Positions 10,407 through 22,124 of a stretch of 64,000 nt of DNA are shown piece after piece. Both the position numbers and the translations under genes were made by a program. The notes under the pieces were generated by a model that saw nothing but the letters and a program-made list of their open reading frames with translations, did no database searches and had not been told where the DNA came from. This DNA comes from Lasiodiplodia sp. COLG20 (taxonomy: Eukaryota > Ascomycota > Dothideomycetes > Botryosphaeriales > Botryosphaeriaceae): positions 1,364,001 through 1,428,000 of the forward strand of contig VNWV01000004.1 of NCBI GenBank assembly GCA_009801085.1, given 5' to 3'. Each line of letters starts with the position of its first letter. The first letter of the stretch is position 1.

Positions 10407-12388
10407 CTATCCCTGGAAGAGCAGGCTGGCGGCATATTCCACGTTTCCGCCACACGCTTGCAGTGCGTTGATGGCTTGCTGCCTCGAGAAACCCAAGCTG
10501 ACGAGCTGGTCAATATCGGCGGCTGGGAAGGGAGCAGCTGAAGTATTCCTCTGCTCAGAAGCGCCCAGAGTGCGCCCTTGAGCTTGAGATCTGGAGCCTT
10601 GCGCCTGGGCGCTGGAGCTTGACTGGCCGGCAGATGCCGACGACGAGGCCGCAGCAGATCCTGCAGGGCGTACAGCGCCCGACCTTGTGCCAACCTCTGT
10701 GCCGTTCGGGCCAGAGACGGTTGGTTCGTCTAGCTGAGCTTCCTCGAAAGACTTGGGTATCTCTGATTCTGGTAGGAAAGGAACCTCGATGCCTTCGAAG
10801 CACAAGCAGTTCTTTTCCAAGTCGATCTTGGCCTTGTAGCGCTTCAACATGTCCAAGCCAAAGAGTAAATCAACCGACTTCCCCTCCATGACAGTAAATG
10901 CGCAAGGCATGATGGCCCCGCCGATGCTGATTTCCGCATGATGCACACGTCCGAGGATCTTTGCCGTGCCGACGCCGACAGCCATGCCCGCGTAACGATT
11001 GTCGATGAGTCGTTTGATGCCGCACGTTTCGGCGCAAGATGGTGACATGATGGTTGCTTGTGCGCCCGAGTCGACAAAGGCCTTGACGGGATGTCCGTTG
11101 ACTTCGCAGTTGATGTAGAGCATCGTAACGCGCCCAAAGACTGTATGGCTAAGATGTTAGCTTCAACTTCTCCGCAACGACGCCGCTCTTTAAATAAGCC
11201 AAGTCCCGAGCAGATGGACCAACTGAAACGAAGGTGATGTAATCGTGGAGGAAAGCATTCCTGAAAGGCAGAGGTCATGGTAAATTCGTGTCTTGGGTGA
11301 ATGAACCTTGCGAGTTCCCGAGTGTTGGTTCACAGACAGTGCGATTCTGGGGTGTCTGCACCTCTACAGATTCGGCCAACCCAAATAGTCGTCCTGCCCT
11401 TGTCGACCCGGGGTGCTTGTGGCTAGAGTGTCATCCGATTTGTCAAGCTCATACCATGCGTTGCGCGAGGGAGAAGTGCTGCCCTTCGTGATGACACAGC
11501 CCCTGCGCATCCAGCGCTATAATTGGAGCTGTAACCTACAGCTCACAAAGAACCCGCTCCAGACAAGTTCTTCGCCACAGCACAGAATGCCGCGACTGGG
11601 TGTGCAAGTCAAACAAACGGCCGTGATCACGCAGCACAACAACGTCCGGGAAGTGGATCCGGCGCAGCGGGGGAAATGAGGTGGTTACTGGGGGGGCAAA
11701 CAAAGGAAGAAAGCACGCTCGACTTGCCTTCGGGGTTGTGCTCGTACGCATGCTGCAGGTTCTCGATGACGCGCTCCTGCCGGATCATCTCTTCAATCTT
11801 CGCCTGGGCCTCGACGTTGAAGGGGTCGGCATTCAGCAGGTCCAGCTGGCGCTGGTGCTCGCGCTGCTGCTCCTCCTGCAGGCGCTTCATGTTGACCCAC
11901 TCCTCCCGCCAGCGATTCGGGTCATTCACGGCCGCGGCCAGCTCGGGGCGCGAGTCCTGGAGGGAGCGCAAGGCATTGTGGTCGCCGAGGATGCGTAGCC
12001 GGGTGGTCTCGATCTCGTCGTCCTGCGGGGAGCGGCGCGGCCGGGGCGGTTGCTGCTGGGCCGAGCGCTGGGCGGCGGGCTGCTGGCGCTGGCCCTGCCG
12101 CCGGATCATGACCACCAGCATGTCGTCATCCTTGATGCCGGCCTGCTCCAGCGTCATGGAGTCGCCGGCGAGCGGCTGGCCATTGTAGAAGAAGTACTGC
12201 GAGTTGACGGGGAAATTTGCCTCGACTTGCACGAAGCCCTTGAGGTCGGCCAGGGTCAGACCAGGCGGCAGGTCGAGGTTCAGCAGCTCCTGGTCGGCGG
12301 GCTCGTCGGGCGCGTTGATGGATATGGTTATACGCGGCCTGTTGCTGGTTAGCTCGTCGCACAGGCAGGGCCGGCTGGGGACGCACAT
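10407..12388 (-). CDS. DDI1: DNA damage-inducible protein 1 (Ddi1), ubiquitin shuttle with retroviral-like aspartyl protease fold
   Basis: Exons on the minus strand: 12388-12387 (the A and T of the start codon), 12338-11728, 11140-10407; 448 residues. Ddi1 carries ubiquitylated proteins to the proteasome and can cleave heavily ubiquitylated substrates. Domains in order: ubiquitin-like domain (1-75, RITISINAP...), a Gln/Pro/Arg linker, the helical HDD region (about 110-195), the aspartyl protease domain with catalytic Asp228 in [13 protein letters not shown] and [13 protein letters not shown], a Ser/Ala/Gln linker, and a C-terminal UBA (about 408-447, [18 protein letters not shown]). Two oddities: the first intron (12386-12339, 48 nt) splits the ATG, and the second (11727-11141, 587 nt) uses a GC donor. 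If the first intron is retained the frame stays open and 16 residues are added after Met. Confidence 0.92.
11141..11727 (-). other. Long GC-AG intron of DDI1
   Basis: The donor is AAG|GCAAGT and the acceptor CATACAG|TC. Joining them restores [14 protein letters not shown], which is contiguous in Ddi1 proteins. GC-AG introns need an otherwise near-perfect donor, which is seen here. At 587 nt it is several times longer than most introns in the window. No conserved protein or RNA gene is visible inside it on either strand. Confidence 0.8.
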
Positions 12389-12893
12389 CTCGCGCTCCTT
12401 GCGTGGTATGCAGGCGACGACGGATCGAGGAACACTTCGTCGCACACCTGGAGGCAACGTAGCAGCGGGCGGTGGGGGGCGCTGGAGCTCTCGAGGGAGT
12501 GTTTCGGCGGCGAGGGCGATTGGGCGCGCGTGTGTCGGGCGAGGTGATAAAGAGCTGGCAGGCGGTGAGGCGGCGCTGCAGGACGAGGCCGTGATGCGGG
12601 AGGAGGATGCGCGCGTCTGTTACGTGTTGCTGCGGTCTGCCTGCTGTTGCGTCGTAGCTCGGCGGGCTAGAGGCGAATGGCGGGGCACCGGATGACATAA
12701 CGCTGCCCGCGGCCGCCCCAAGCTCAGGCAAAAACGGCGGCCACCAGGCGTGAAGCTTGCCCAAGTGACGTCCATGCCTTGGCAGGCTGGCATGGCCGTT
12801 TATTGTGGACCGTAGGGCTTGGTGATGCTGCGCAACCACGCCAACATCCAGCACTGCAGCACAGCGCAGCACACCACCAAGCCACGCCCCAGC
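12389..12893. other. Divergent promoter region, DDI1 / GNAT
   Basis: A 505-bp GC-rich head-to-head spacer. It must hold the DDI1 5' UTR and the promoters of both genes. Nothing else seen. Confidence 0.55.
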
Positions 12894-13858
12894 ATGCCCC
12901 GCGACCTCGAGTCCGAGAAGGTGCGCCCAGGCCCCCAGCCCCGCCGCGCCGCGCTGACGCTCCGCAGATGACGCTCGCCGGCCTGCCGCCGCTGACCAAG
13001 AGCCCGGCCCAGGACGACCCGGGCGACAAGCTGATGCACGACATGCAGAAGGGCCGCCAGCGCGACGAGCTGCACCCGCTCGTGCAGACGCTCAATCCCT
13101 CGTACACCGACGACTGCGTCAAGCTCGAGAACGCCGCCTTCCCCGAGGGCCAGCGCGGCAGCAGAGAGAAGGTACGCACCCCAGCGTGCCTGCATATCAG
13201 TCACGTGCCAACAACGCCCGCAGTTCATCTACCGCCTCACCATCTGCGGCGAGCTCTGCCTCGGTCTGTTCACCACCTCGGAGAGCGCCCCGGGCCATGT
13301 TGCCACCCAGAGCACCGAGCACATTGTCGAGAGCGGCGACCCGGCGCGCAAGGAGTTCCTGCTGGGTACGTGTGCTCAGCCTATGCCGAACGTCGCAATG
13401 CTGAATCCTTGCAGCCATGATCTCCGCCACCAAGACGCGCAACGAGTTCATCTCGGACGACGACATGAATGTGCCGCCTGACTGGCGCGACCAGCCCTAC
13501 CCCTCCAACGCCACGGTTGGCCACCAGGAGGACGGCCGCACCATCGCCATCCACTCGCTCGCCGTCGAGCCTGAGGTCCAGGGCCGCGGCCTCGGCAAGA
13601 CGCTGCTCAAGGCCTACATCCAGCGCATGCAGAACAGCGGCATTGCCGACCGCATCTCGATTCTGACGTACGAGAGGCTGGTCTCCTTCTACGAGTCGGT
13701 GGGCTTCGTGAACCGCGGGCCCAGCGAGGTGCAGTACGGCGGTGGAGGCTGGGTCAACATGGTAAGGCATTTCAGCCCTTCCGCCAGCAAGCTGCTAAAC
13801 CACGCAGGTCTTGGACTTTCCGGAAACCCCCAACGGCCCAAAGAAAGTCGGCGAGTAG
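12894..13858 (+). CDS. GNAT acetyltransferase, arylalkylamine/polyamine N-acetyltransferase-like
   Basis: Five exons: 12894-12920, 12968-13171, 13224-13365, 13415-13761, 13808-13858; introns 46-52 nt; 256 residues. The family transfers acetyl from acetyl-CoA to small amines; fungal relatives are annotated as serotonin or polyamine acetyltransferases (yeast Paa1 type). Seen: motif C/D block FIYRLTICGELCLGLFTT, then motif A with IAIHSLAVEPEVQGRGLGKTLL, whose QGRGLG (about 180-185) forms the acetyl-CoA pyrophosphate loop, and motif B around LVSFYESVGF with the Tyr often used as general acid. The first exon codes only nine residues (MPRDLESEK); an alternative is initiation at the ATG that begins exon 2. 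The substrate is not proven by sequence. Confidence 0.85.
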
Positions 13859-16800
13859 AGTCAACGAGCAGGCATGACGGAACACGCGTTGGCCAACAAG
13901 CCCGCCACCGAGTAAGGTATTAACAAATCAAGACCATGCGATACAAATGAGTGCCAGGCGTTGTGATGGGAGAGAATGCTGATAGATGCAGCACCAGCGC
14001 CGGGCCCGCCATTGCTCCAGTCCACCTCTGATACGGCTGGAGACGAGCAATGTCGGCGTCAGCAGATCGAGTCGGTGGCTGTTGCAACGCCGTCGTCCTC
14101 ATTTCCTAGCTTCTGTTCCCCTTGTTCTCATCCATCCGTGCACGTCGATCATTTGGTCGACCAGCGCCACGGCCGCACCAGGGCTGCGTCAGGGCTGCAG
14201 TAGTTTGCGTCAAGGTGGAAAAAGCAAAAATACGATGAACAGACCTCCAATGGCATCGAGAACAGTATGGTGCCATCTGCTGCATTGATGAATTGACTAG
14301 TGCCGCCACTGAGGAGGGCCGGCCCATCGCCACAACCGCATTTGATGTGCTTCCAGATTGCTTCCTCACTGAAACCGCGTCACGGATCGCTGTGGCGTTC
14401 TTGGGTGCGAAGTCAATATCTCCACCAGCGGAGATTAATATTCAGCCCGCACGTTCGATCCAGCTAGCATATCTGCGCAGCGCTCGTTTTGATCGTCCAT
14501 AGCCGTTTACCAGAAGAACCGAACCAGCGATGGAAGGGCAGGAACTCCGTGCAGGAGCAGTTCTCCGAGTTTTCGGCGGGCGACACAGCATCCATGGGCC
14601 CGGCGCAAAGATTGGAATGAAAAACGAGGTACGTACGTACCTTGGAACGGTCGGCAGGCATCCAAGAAGGAAGACCAGGGTCACTCAACGGCAATGGACT
14701 ATCCCTTGTACAGCAGTGCCTTTTCTTATTCCAGGTGCTTACCTAAGTCGCTAGACAACCCGGTTTGGCTAGGTATGAAGCCAAAATTGTGGAGAATTCC
14801 TGCTGTCCACTTTGCCTCGTTTTCTCACCATAGTAGAGAGTAAGCTGCAGCAATCTTGAGCATGTTGAAGCTCTTGTCCACAGACGCTTCAACTACCCGT
14901 TGGAATACCAATCTGATAAAGAAGAGTCTCCCATCCGGAGCCTTGCTACGTGCATCACTGAGGATCCTTGCTGCAAGGTGCACCAGGGTTATGAAGATCA
15001 CGGACTATTGGCTGCAGCCTGGAACCAAGCACCCTTCCAAGAACAGACGTAATAAGCGAATGAGCGGGTCGGTCTCAGGTGACAGGAAGAATCCAATCAT
15101 CTAGATTTCATCGTCCCAAGCGACATGCTATGCTTGCCTAACTTTCCCTCCCTCTCAATCGTTCTGCGTAACAGCTGGGCATTCCTCTTCTCACCTCCTT
15201 CATATAGTTAGCCTGGGCTGCTACCTTGACCACTCCCCTAATCCCTTATCCCGAGAAACCGCCGCCACTAGCCACCTCTACTGTATCCTAGCTAGACAAG
15301 GAGTAATTAAGCGCAGATCAGAAGGGTGTAGTAACGGCAAACTGGTTCTCATGTAGGCAAGGGAAGAGAGAAAAGAGAGAGAGAGACTGGGGCCCCACAT
15401 CAAGCTATGCCCGCATGAGCTTAAACTATTCCCCTACACGCTGGTCGTGCCACGCGGCACCCCTCCCTTCCTACACTGATGGTGTCGGCGCTTCGCTTAA
15501 TCGTGCTCCTCCTAATGGCCCTTATGAGGCTATCTATAGAACTTTTTTTTTCCGGTATGCAGCACGACTGCCTATCGCCAGAGGTCACAAACACTTGACG
15601 CCGTAGAATTACAAGGGTATCGATTCTCACTTCAACATTGGTTGGAAGTCCAGTCCCAGAGATCGGCATTCCAAGGCGGAAAGGCATGACGCTACGGGAG
15701 GACGGAGGACCTTGCGGCTACTAGCATGGGGCGAACATTCTTTCGTGCGACAGGGCCCCCTGTCGCTTCAATTGATTTCAAGCGGTATTTTCTCCAGTCT
15801 CCAGGAGAGCATTTGGGATTTGGAAGAACAAGCAGGCTGCATCGCACGTTGTCTATTGTGAAACGCATCTCTCCTTAGCTCAATGAGCGTCGACCTTGAC
15901 AAAAGTGTCGTGTTAGGCAGATGGGATCAGAATCTCATCAAAGCTGATCAAAGTATGGGGAGAAATAAGAGCGAAAGGAGCGCGAGGCCGGTTCGCTTAA
16001 TTTTATGCTCTGATTGGGGTCCTGCTGTTCAGAGATTGATAGTGAGCTCCTGTTTTTCCCCCTCGAGTATGGGGTGACAAGTACGTCAGACCTCGATCTA
16101 GGCGTAGATGGCTTGCATGCGGATAAAACGGCGAACTGGTGCGGGTATCGGTGGGGAGGAGGAATTAAGGTACGTGCGGCAAGGTCAGCCGGGCAAGATG
16201 ATCGACAAAGCACTGTTGCTCCTTCCGCAACGAACGGTCTTACTCAGTTAGCGCCCCAATCACAGCACGGCATCTTGAGACGGGACATGAAAGGGACATT
16301 TCCCATCGCGGCAAAGACCACACCATTGCTGCGAAAAAGAAGAACAGGATCATCAACCTCGTCGTCTCAAGAGGCGATATTGCGGCGCGAACTCCAGTGG
16401 TAAACTTTGTTTTCACATCGCCCTCATGGCTGAAACGGCTGCAGTCAATCACGCGAGAATCTGCACTTAGATCCCTCAGCATAACCATGAAGCGCGTGCC
16501 AATGGAGACTAGCCGGCTCGAACAAAAAGAGAAAACGCGCGCACGAGCACTTCCATCGCACCTCTCATTTGAGGATTGGCTCACGCCATTGTCGCGGAAA
16601 GGGCATGTGGTCGGCTTAGTCTGTCGAGCAGCACCAATCAAAGAATACATGCAGGTCAAGGATGTTGCCTGTTGCCCGTGTCTCGCCCCACTCTATGGAA
16701 GCAATGCCCGCACAAGGGTAACCAAGCAATACGAGGATCAACGGTGCTAGTATTGTTGTTGATCTTTACGTGCGTGGTGGCCACATCTGAGTTTCGATAG

Positions 16801-17404
16801 AGAGGAAAGATGCTTCAACTCTGTTACTGACTGAAGGGCATGGAAAAGGCCGCCGGTGATATGTCCATAGCAGCGGGGTCATCACAAGCAAAGGGGGCTG
16901 GCGTGGATGGCATGGGCCTATCCATAGATAGCCCAGACTTCTTTTCTTGCGCTTGTTTCGAACCAGTACAATGTACCGGTTATACATCAACGACTACGTA
17001 ACTTGTGCTTACCATAGATCGCCGTGCGTGATCTGCGAGTGCCAGCCTGTGCTCCATGATCTGAGACGGTCGACATGATGTGCAGAGCCAATATATGCCA
17101 AGCTGCAAAATGCATGAGAACAGGGCATAGTGCCGCCGTTCTGGCCTGTGATTCGCGCGAATACGAAACGTGAAGAGACGAAGTGCGGGCGATTAGCTGC
17201 CGCAAGATGTGCTTTGACCGGAATAAGCAATGCTCGACCTCAACGCATAGCCGCAAGGCCGGGTTGTCCGTAGAACGAAAGAAGCAAAGCCACATACAGT
17301 TTTGAGACGGGCACGGCCGTGCCGCTGACTAACGCCGTTTATGGATGCCCCGTCATACTGCGCGCCCACAGCTTGTGGGGACCCAAACAAGCACGGCACT
17401 CATT
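13859..17404. other. Gene-poor 3.5 kb
   Basis: No open frame here shows family resemblance, biased codon use or intron-joinable partners; the longest (about 140 codons, near 16240-16660 on the minus strand) overlaps one of similar length on the other strand. A GA-rich tract sits at 15361-15387. Base composition is more balanced than in the flanking GC-rich genes. It may hold non-coding RNA, decayed repeats or orphan genes that I cannot see. Confidence 0.5.
15361..15387. repeat. GA-rich simple repeat
   Basis: A purine tract that ends in a run of GA dinucleotides, inside the gene-poor region. Confidence 0.8.
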
Positions 17405-20400
17405 TTAATAGCCGCCGTTCAGAGCGCTCACGTCGCCATTAATGCCGAAGAAGTGAAACCTGTTACCAAAAACGCCGTTCGTCAGTAAACGTCCGTTGCT
17501 ATCATAGTATTTATCCAAATCCCATAGATTGCAGAGCAGCAGACGCAGCGGCCGGCGGAGGAAAGCCTTGAGGATACTGCTGTGAGGAAAGGAAAACATA
17601 CCAATCCTCAACATTAAGTGTTGTTGGTGCGATTGGCTGCCCCCGGCTGCTGTTGCTCCACGTCTCTTCATTCCCAGACTGTTGCTGCTGATTAACCATA
17701 TCCATATGTGCCCATGCATTAGGGTCGCCCTGCCCGCCATGGGCCATTGGCACCGCTCCCGCCCCATTGGTGTTCAACGGAGGTTGCCCGGGTACTACTG
17801 GAGGTGAGTGTTGTTGCACCCCTGCGTTTTGTGCGTGCATTGACATCTGACGCGAGAGCTGCGGATCTACCATGGAATGTTGCTGCGTCGGCGAGATGTT
17901 TGGGAATGAAAGATTCGTGTCAGCCGGGAAAAGCTGGTCCGGCTGAAAGTTCTGCCAGATGTCTTGCGAGAGCCCCGGTGTGTCTCGGGTAACAAGGAAC
18001 AGATCCGGAGGGGTGCCGGGATATGAGAATGATGGATTAAATGGGCTGCCTGGACGGGTCCCTGACCGCGATGGACCCATGAAGGCATCCTTGTTCTGCC
18101 GCGTCATATCGGGCGATTGTGCAGACATTGTGGGCACTTGAGGCGGATGGATATCTCGAGATGGAGTGACTGCTGGCGTTTGCGGTCTCGAGCGTTCGTA
18201 CGAAACCTGTGGTGCTGGTGGCCCGCTTGCGAAATTCATATCGATCTCGTCGAATTTGCGCTTCAACTCATCCCTTGGCTTGGGTATCGTCGAGTGCTGC
18301 GACTGTGGTTGAGGCTGGGGCATGTTTGATGGGCGGTTCTTCTGATGTCTTTTTCCAGCTGCTCTTTGGAGCCGGTCTTCCAGAACCTTGTTGCCGAGGA
18401 TAGATTCGAAGAGCGTGTGGACCATCTTTGCGACAAGCCACACTCTTGAGACGTCCTTCAAGGCTGTCATGCAGATGGACAGCCTTTGCTCGGTAGCCGC
18501 AACGATGGATTTGTTGGAAGAACGCATTTGGTAGACGTGCATGATCAAGGCGGAGAATAGACTGTAAACACTGCGAGCTGTCAGCACACGACGACACCAA
18601 CTTCCGACAGACTCGACATACATAAAAGCAGGTGTATAGCGCAACTCATCATGACTCTGTAAGCTTTCGATGATGGACGTAATCATGCCGGCTGCCTGAT
18701 ATGCAATTGTGCGGGAGGGGTAAGCCGACTGCTCCATTGGGTCGGTGCGTGGTGAACCCGCTGGAGGCATGTGTGCACGATGTAGCAAGCAGAGGGTGGT
18801 GCTACAAGCCATTAGTCATTGCCAGATGACCATGAAACCTTTACTCACTAGTAATTGGCATGCAGCAAGGCTGACCAAAAGTGGTGGCGGGACTTTTCCC
18901 AGTACACCTCTTTGGGACAGTGCTGCAGCCAATCAGCGAGCGCCATATCGCTGTGTGTAAGGTCGATGGCATTGGTCCGTCGGAACTTCGAAGCCACCGA
19001 GTACTGCTGCGACAGGACGAGCCCCATGATCTCGCAGAGCTTGACGTAGTTAATGAAGAACTGAACGTGCACTGGGTCGGGATTGTACTCGGCCGGGCGG
19101 TCGGGTTCGTCTTCGATAAAGTCGTCCTCAGAGATCATCTCGACATCGGAATCCTCGGGGTTGATGGCCACCGGCCGTCCCAGTGCAACAGCTACCGACC
19201 GATCACGGGAGAACAGGGTCCACCAGATACGCTTCCAAAGTCGCTTGTCTGATCGACTAAGCTGTGATCCCTCGACGCTAGAGGACGCTTAGTGCCGTGT
19301 TGGGCGTCATTTGAAACGAGGGCATTTACCTTCTGTGCATGCCGGAGCCCTGAGCCACCACGATGGCGACCCGACTCCAGTAAAAGACGTTTTTCGTCAC
19401 ATCTGAAGGGCCTTAGCGCAACCCTGACATTACTTCAGCGCGGAGCGATTACCTTCCGGGCCCTCCCAATACCAGCCCATCAAGATAAGTGCCTGCACCA
19501 TAGTGACTCGATCGTCCTCGTAATTTGCATCGAAAAGGGCCTTGGCGCGCTTGTAGAAAGTCATGGCCGCCGGTGTTGTGGAGCCGCTCGAGTCCATGAG
19601 CTGCGGGTTCGTGCATACACGCGATCCTGCAAGTAGGATGGCCTGCAGGAGGAGCAGAGAAGGCGGGTTCTTCGGGTCTCGGTACTGCCTCATGAAACGG
19701 CTGCGGTTGATAACGGGCACCACGGGGGCAACCCATTTGAAAAAAGCGTCGACAAGCTCGTCACAAAGAGCGCGCGGCGGCAGCAGGAAAGCACCACGCG
19801 TATGTAGGATATTGATCTCCATGTCATCAAGCTCGTTGACGCGGGCCTTGGCGCCTCGTACATTCTCCGGAAGCGGGTAGTGCACAACATCAGTGGTTCC
19901 GTAGCGGTCGTGGACGAGCAGGGAAAGATTGGACGACTCGCCCAAATAGGCGACGCGGCCAGCCTCCTTGATGGGTGCGCGGGCAAACTTGGGCTTCATA
20001 AACTGCACAAACGAACGGTTGTGAGTGGCTTGCTGGGCTGCGTAGGTGGGCGGTAGGCTCGTGGAAGGAATGCCGTCAGGAGAATTAACTACCGTGGATT
20101 TTTCGTCTCGACTCAGGTTCAGCCCCGTGGGGTTCGAGATGGTGGTGGCGGCCGTGGTGGCAGGCGACTCGGCGGCCGTCGTCGACTCGCGCCTGGGGGC
20201 GCCATTCTGCGGCGTGCTGGAGCCTTGGTCACTGTTCGCACGGGGTCAGCCGGCGCGTGTCTTGGGCGGTTGAGGCGCGGGCACGCACCTGTCCGTGTCC
20301 TTCTTGTTGGCCGTCTTCTTTCGCTTGGGCGTGGGGATGCGGCACTCGATGGCGAAGGCGGTGCAGTTGGTGCAGGGGACTCCTAAGCTGGCGGCGTCGC

Positions 20401-20789
20401 AGCGGACCTGGGGCGGCTGGGTGAGCAGGTGCGGGAGGGCGTTGCGGGCGGGCAATGGCGGGAACGAACCTTTCGTGCATGGCACGTCTGTCGCGCGCGA
20501 AGTTGTCAGCCAAACGAACGACCTCGGTGCCGAGGCAAACGCGGTGTGGGCGTCGCGCAAGCGGCAGCGGACCAGCTCTGTGGGAGACCTACCTCGCAAG
20601 CTCGGGAGGCGCGCTGCCTGTTTCGCACAACGCGGTCAGGGACGGATTCGCACAGCAGCGCGCGCCGACTCACCTGCGGAAGCTGGGGTGCGTGGAGGAC
20701 TGCGAGCCGGACGGCTGCGTGGCCGCGGGCTGGGCGCTGTTGGACGGGGCGGGCGCGGCCATGGCCATGAAGCTGCCCTCCTGGGCCAT
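17405..20789 (-). CDS. Zn2Cys6 transcription factor, cutinase/fatty-acid regulator type (CTF1-beta/FarA/FarB)
   Basis: Ten exons on the minus strand: 20789-20674, 20617-20593, 20487-20470, 20407-20289, 20231-19453, 19402-19330, 19277-18849, 18801-18622, 18570-17602, 17459-17405; 920 residues. Proteins of this type bind CCTCGG-like sites and switch on cutinase, lipase and peroxisomal fatty-acid genes. The six zinc ligands are Cys46, 49, 56, 65, 68 and 75 (ACETCHARKVRC, then VPCTNC and IEC), followed by the basic PTPKRKK. The fungal_trans middle domain spans about 245-520, with INRSRFMRQYRDPKNPPSLL and RLWKRIWWTLFSRDRSVAVA. The C-terminal third is Pro/Gln/Ser-rich. The cluster is spread over four exons, two of them 25 and 18 nt. 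The last intron (17601-17460) must be spliced to reach the family-like end FHFFGINGDVSALN; read-through gives a different tail. Confidence 0.85.
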
Positions 20790-21545
20790 GGTGTTGAGGA
20801 GCGGGAAGCGGCGCGCAGGCTCTCAGGTGTGCAAGCGGAAGGTGCAGCGGAGCCCGGGGAGCGTTGGCGGTGATGGGGGGGCGCTGCTGGAGCGGGCGGC
20901 ACCCTAGGTAAAGGTGCCAGAGATCAGATCCTTGCGGCCGATCACACCTGAAGCTGCCAGGTCCTGCAAAGGGAATGTGGAGAGTCGCTGCTGGCCGGAA
21001 GCTTGAGCGCGCCCTGGCTGCCTTGGATGCGTGAGCGCGTGGGCGGGGACTCGCCGCTCACTCAGCACGCGCTCGGCACCCGTGGTCCCGCGCGTCGCCT
21101 GCTATGTAGTAAGCTAATAACTACCGTCGGGAAGGAAAGCAGGCCAGCGGCGCCCGGCTTTTGGCCCCCTCCGCGCGCATCATCGTCGCCGTCTTCTGGA
21201 CCTGTGGAGCCCGCAGCGGGCCGCAAACGCTTCGCGCTCTCGATTCGCCCCTCCCCGCAGTTTGGCTCCGCGCACAGCTCCCCTAAATTGGCGTGGCGCC
21301 GTGACTTGCGCGCCCGACGCGCAGAGCCTGCTAATTGACACCCTGGACGCTGGAGGATTTTAAATATGTCTTGCCGCGCCCCCTGCAGCACCCTTCCGCG
21401 GTTCCAGAAAGCTCGTGTCAGAGGTAAAATGGAGTTTTTGGCAATGCTCGACAGGGTGCACCCTGTCGGCTTCATCTAGTTATTTGAATGCATCGGGTGA
21501 TGCTCTTTGGATACGGCCGTACATGCACGTGCAAACCACCATCAA
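20790..21545. other. Intergenic, upstream of the CTF1/Far-like gene
   Basis: About 755 bp, GC-rich. It holds the promoter of the transcription factor and the 3' end region of the Nudix gene. Long frames on the plus strand here are antisense shadows of the GC-rich first exon. Nothing else seen. Confidence 0.5.
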
Positions 21546-22124
21546 CTACCTCCGCCGTTGCCTGAAGCCTTCCAGCACCAGCGCCCGCTGCTCCGGCGAC
21601 ATGAACTCCAGTCGAGTGCCGTTGACCTCCCCGCGCCTGACGTCCTCTTCCTCGACCCACAAGTAATTCTGATGCTCCACGGGATCAAGCCTGATGGGAA
21701 TTGCCTCGGCCGCCCTCTCATGCTCAGCCACCCCAACCTCGAACGCCAGCTTGAGCCAGTTCCGCCCCGACCCCGTCCGAAACTGCACTCCTACGCCGAC
21801 CTCGTGACTGATGGACGTGGCGTGGAGCCCTGTCTCTTCCTCCAGTTCGCGGGCCACCGCGTGCAGCACCGTCTCATCTTCTGGGTCGACGGACCCGCCC
21901 GGCACCTCCCAGACGTTGGGAAATGCTCGCTCTGTCGCACTGCGCTGGACGAGGAGGAGCCGACTGCCATCGAAGACGAATGCTCCGACTGCGAGCTGGT
22001 GGTATTTCGGATTGCATTGCAGGTACGCCTGGTGACTGACTGACAGATGTGCGAGCTCTTCTGGCACCGTGAAAGCCCGCGCTGAGGAAACGGCTCCCTG
22101 GCCTGATAATTCGTGTGCTGGCAT
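21546..22124 (-). CDS. Nudix hydrolase
   Basis: Single exon, 192 residues. Nudix enzymes hydrolyse nucleoside diphosphates linked to another group, using a divalent metal. The signature lies at residues 76-100: PGGSVDPEDET then ARELEEETGL. The metal-binding REL-EEETGL half is perfect; the loop between the GG and RE is one residue longer than the usual Nudix spacing. Flanking strands (YHQLAVGAFVFDGSRLLLVQR and LAFEVGV) fit the fold. The C-terminal residues 160-192 are Glu/Arg-rich and end in RQRRR. I cannot tell the substrate. No signal peptide, so probably cytosolic. Confidence 0.85.
   Translation of the reverse strand: MPAHELSGQGAVSSARAFTVPEELAHLSVSHQAYLQCNPKYHQLAVGAFVFDGSRLLLVQRSATERAFPNVWEVPGGSVDPEDETVLHAVARELEEETGLHATSISHEVGVGVQFRTGSGRNWLKLAFEVGVAEHERAAEAIPIRLDPVEHQNYLWVEEEDVRRGEVNGTRLEFMSPEQRALVLEGFRQRRR

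Noticed and set aside
10407..11140. Retrotransposon protease remnant
   Set aside because: The aspartyl protease domain lies between a ubiquitin-like domain with helical region and a UBA, so it is a complete DDI1 gene, not a transposon.
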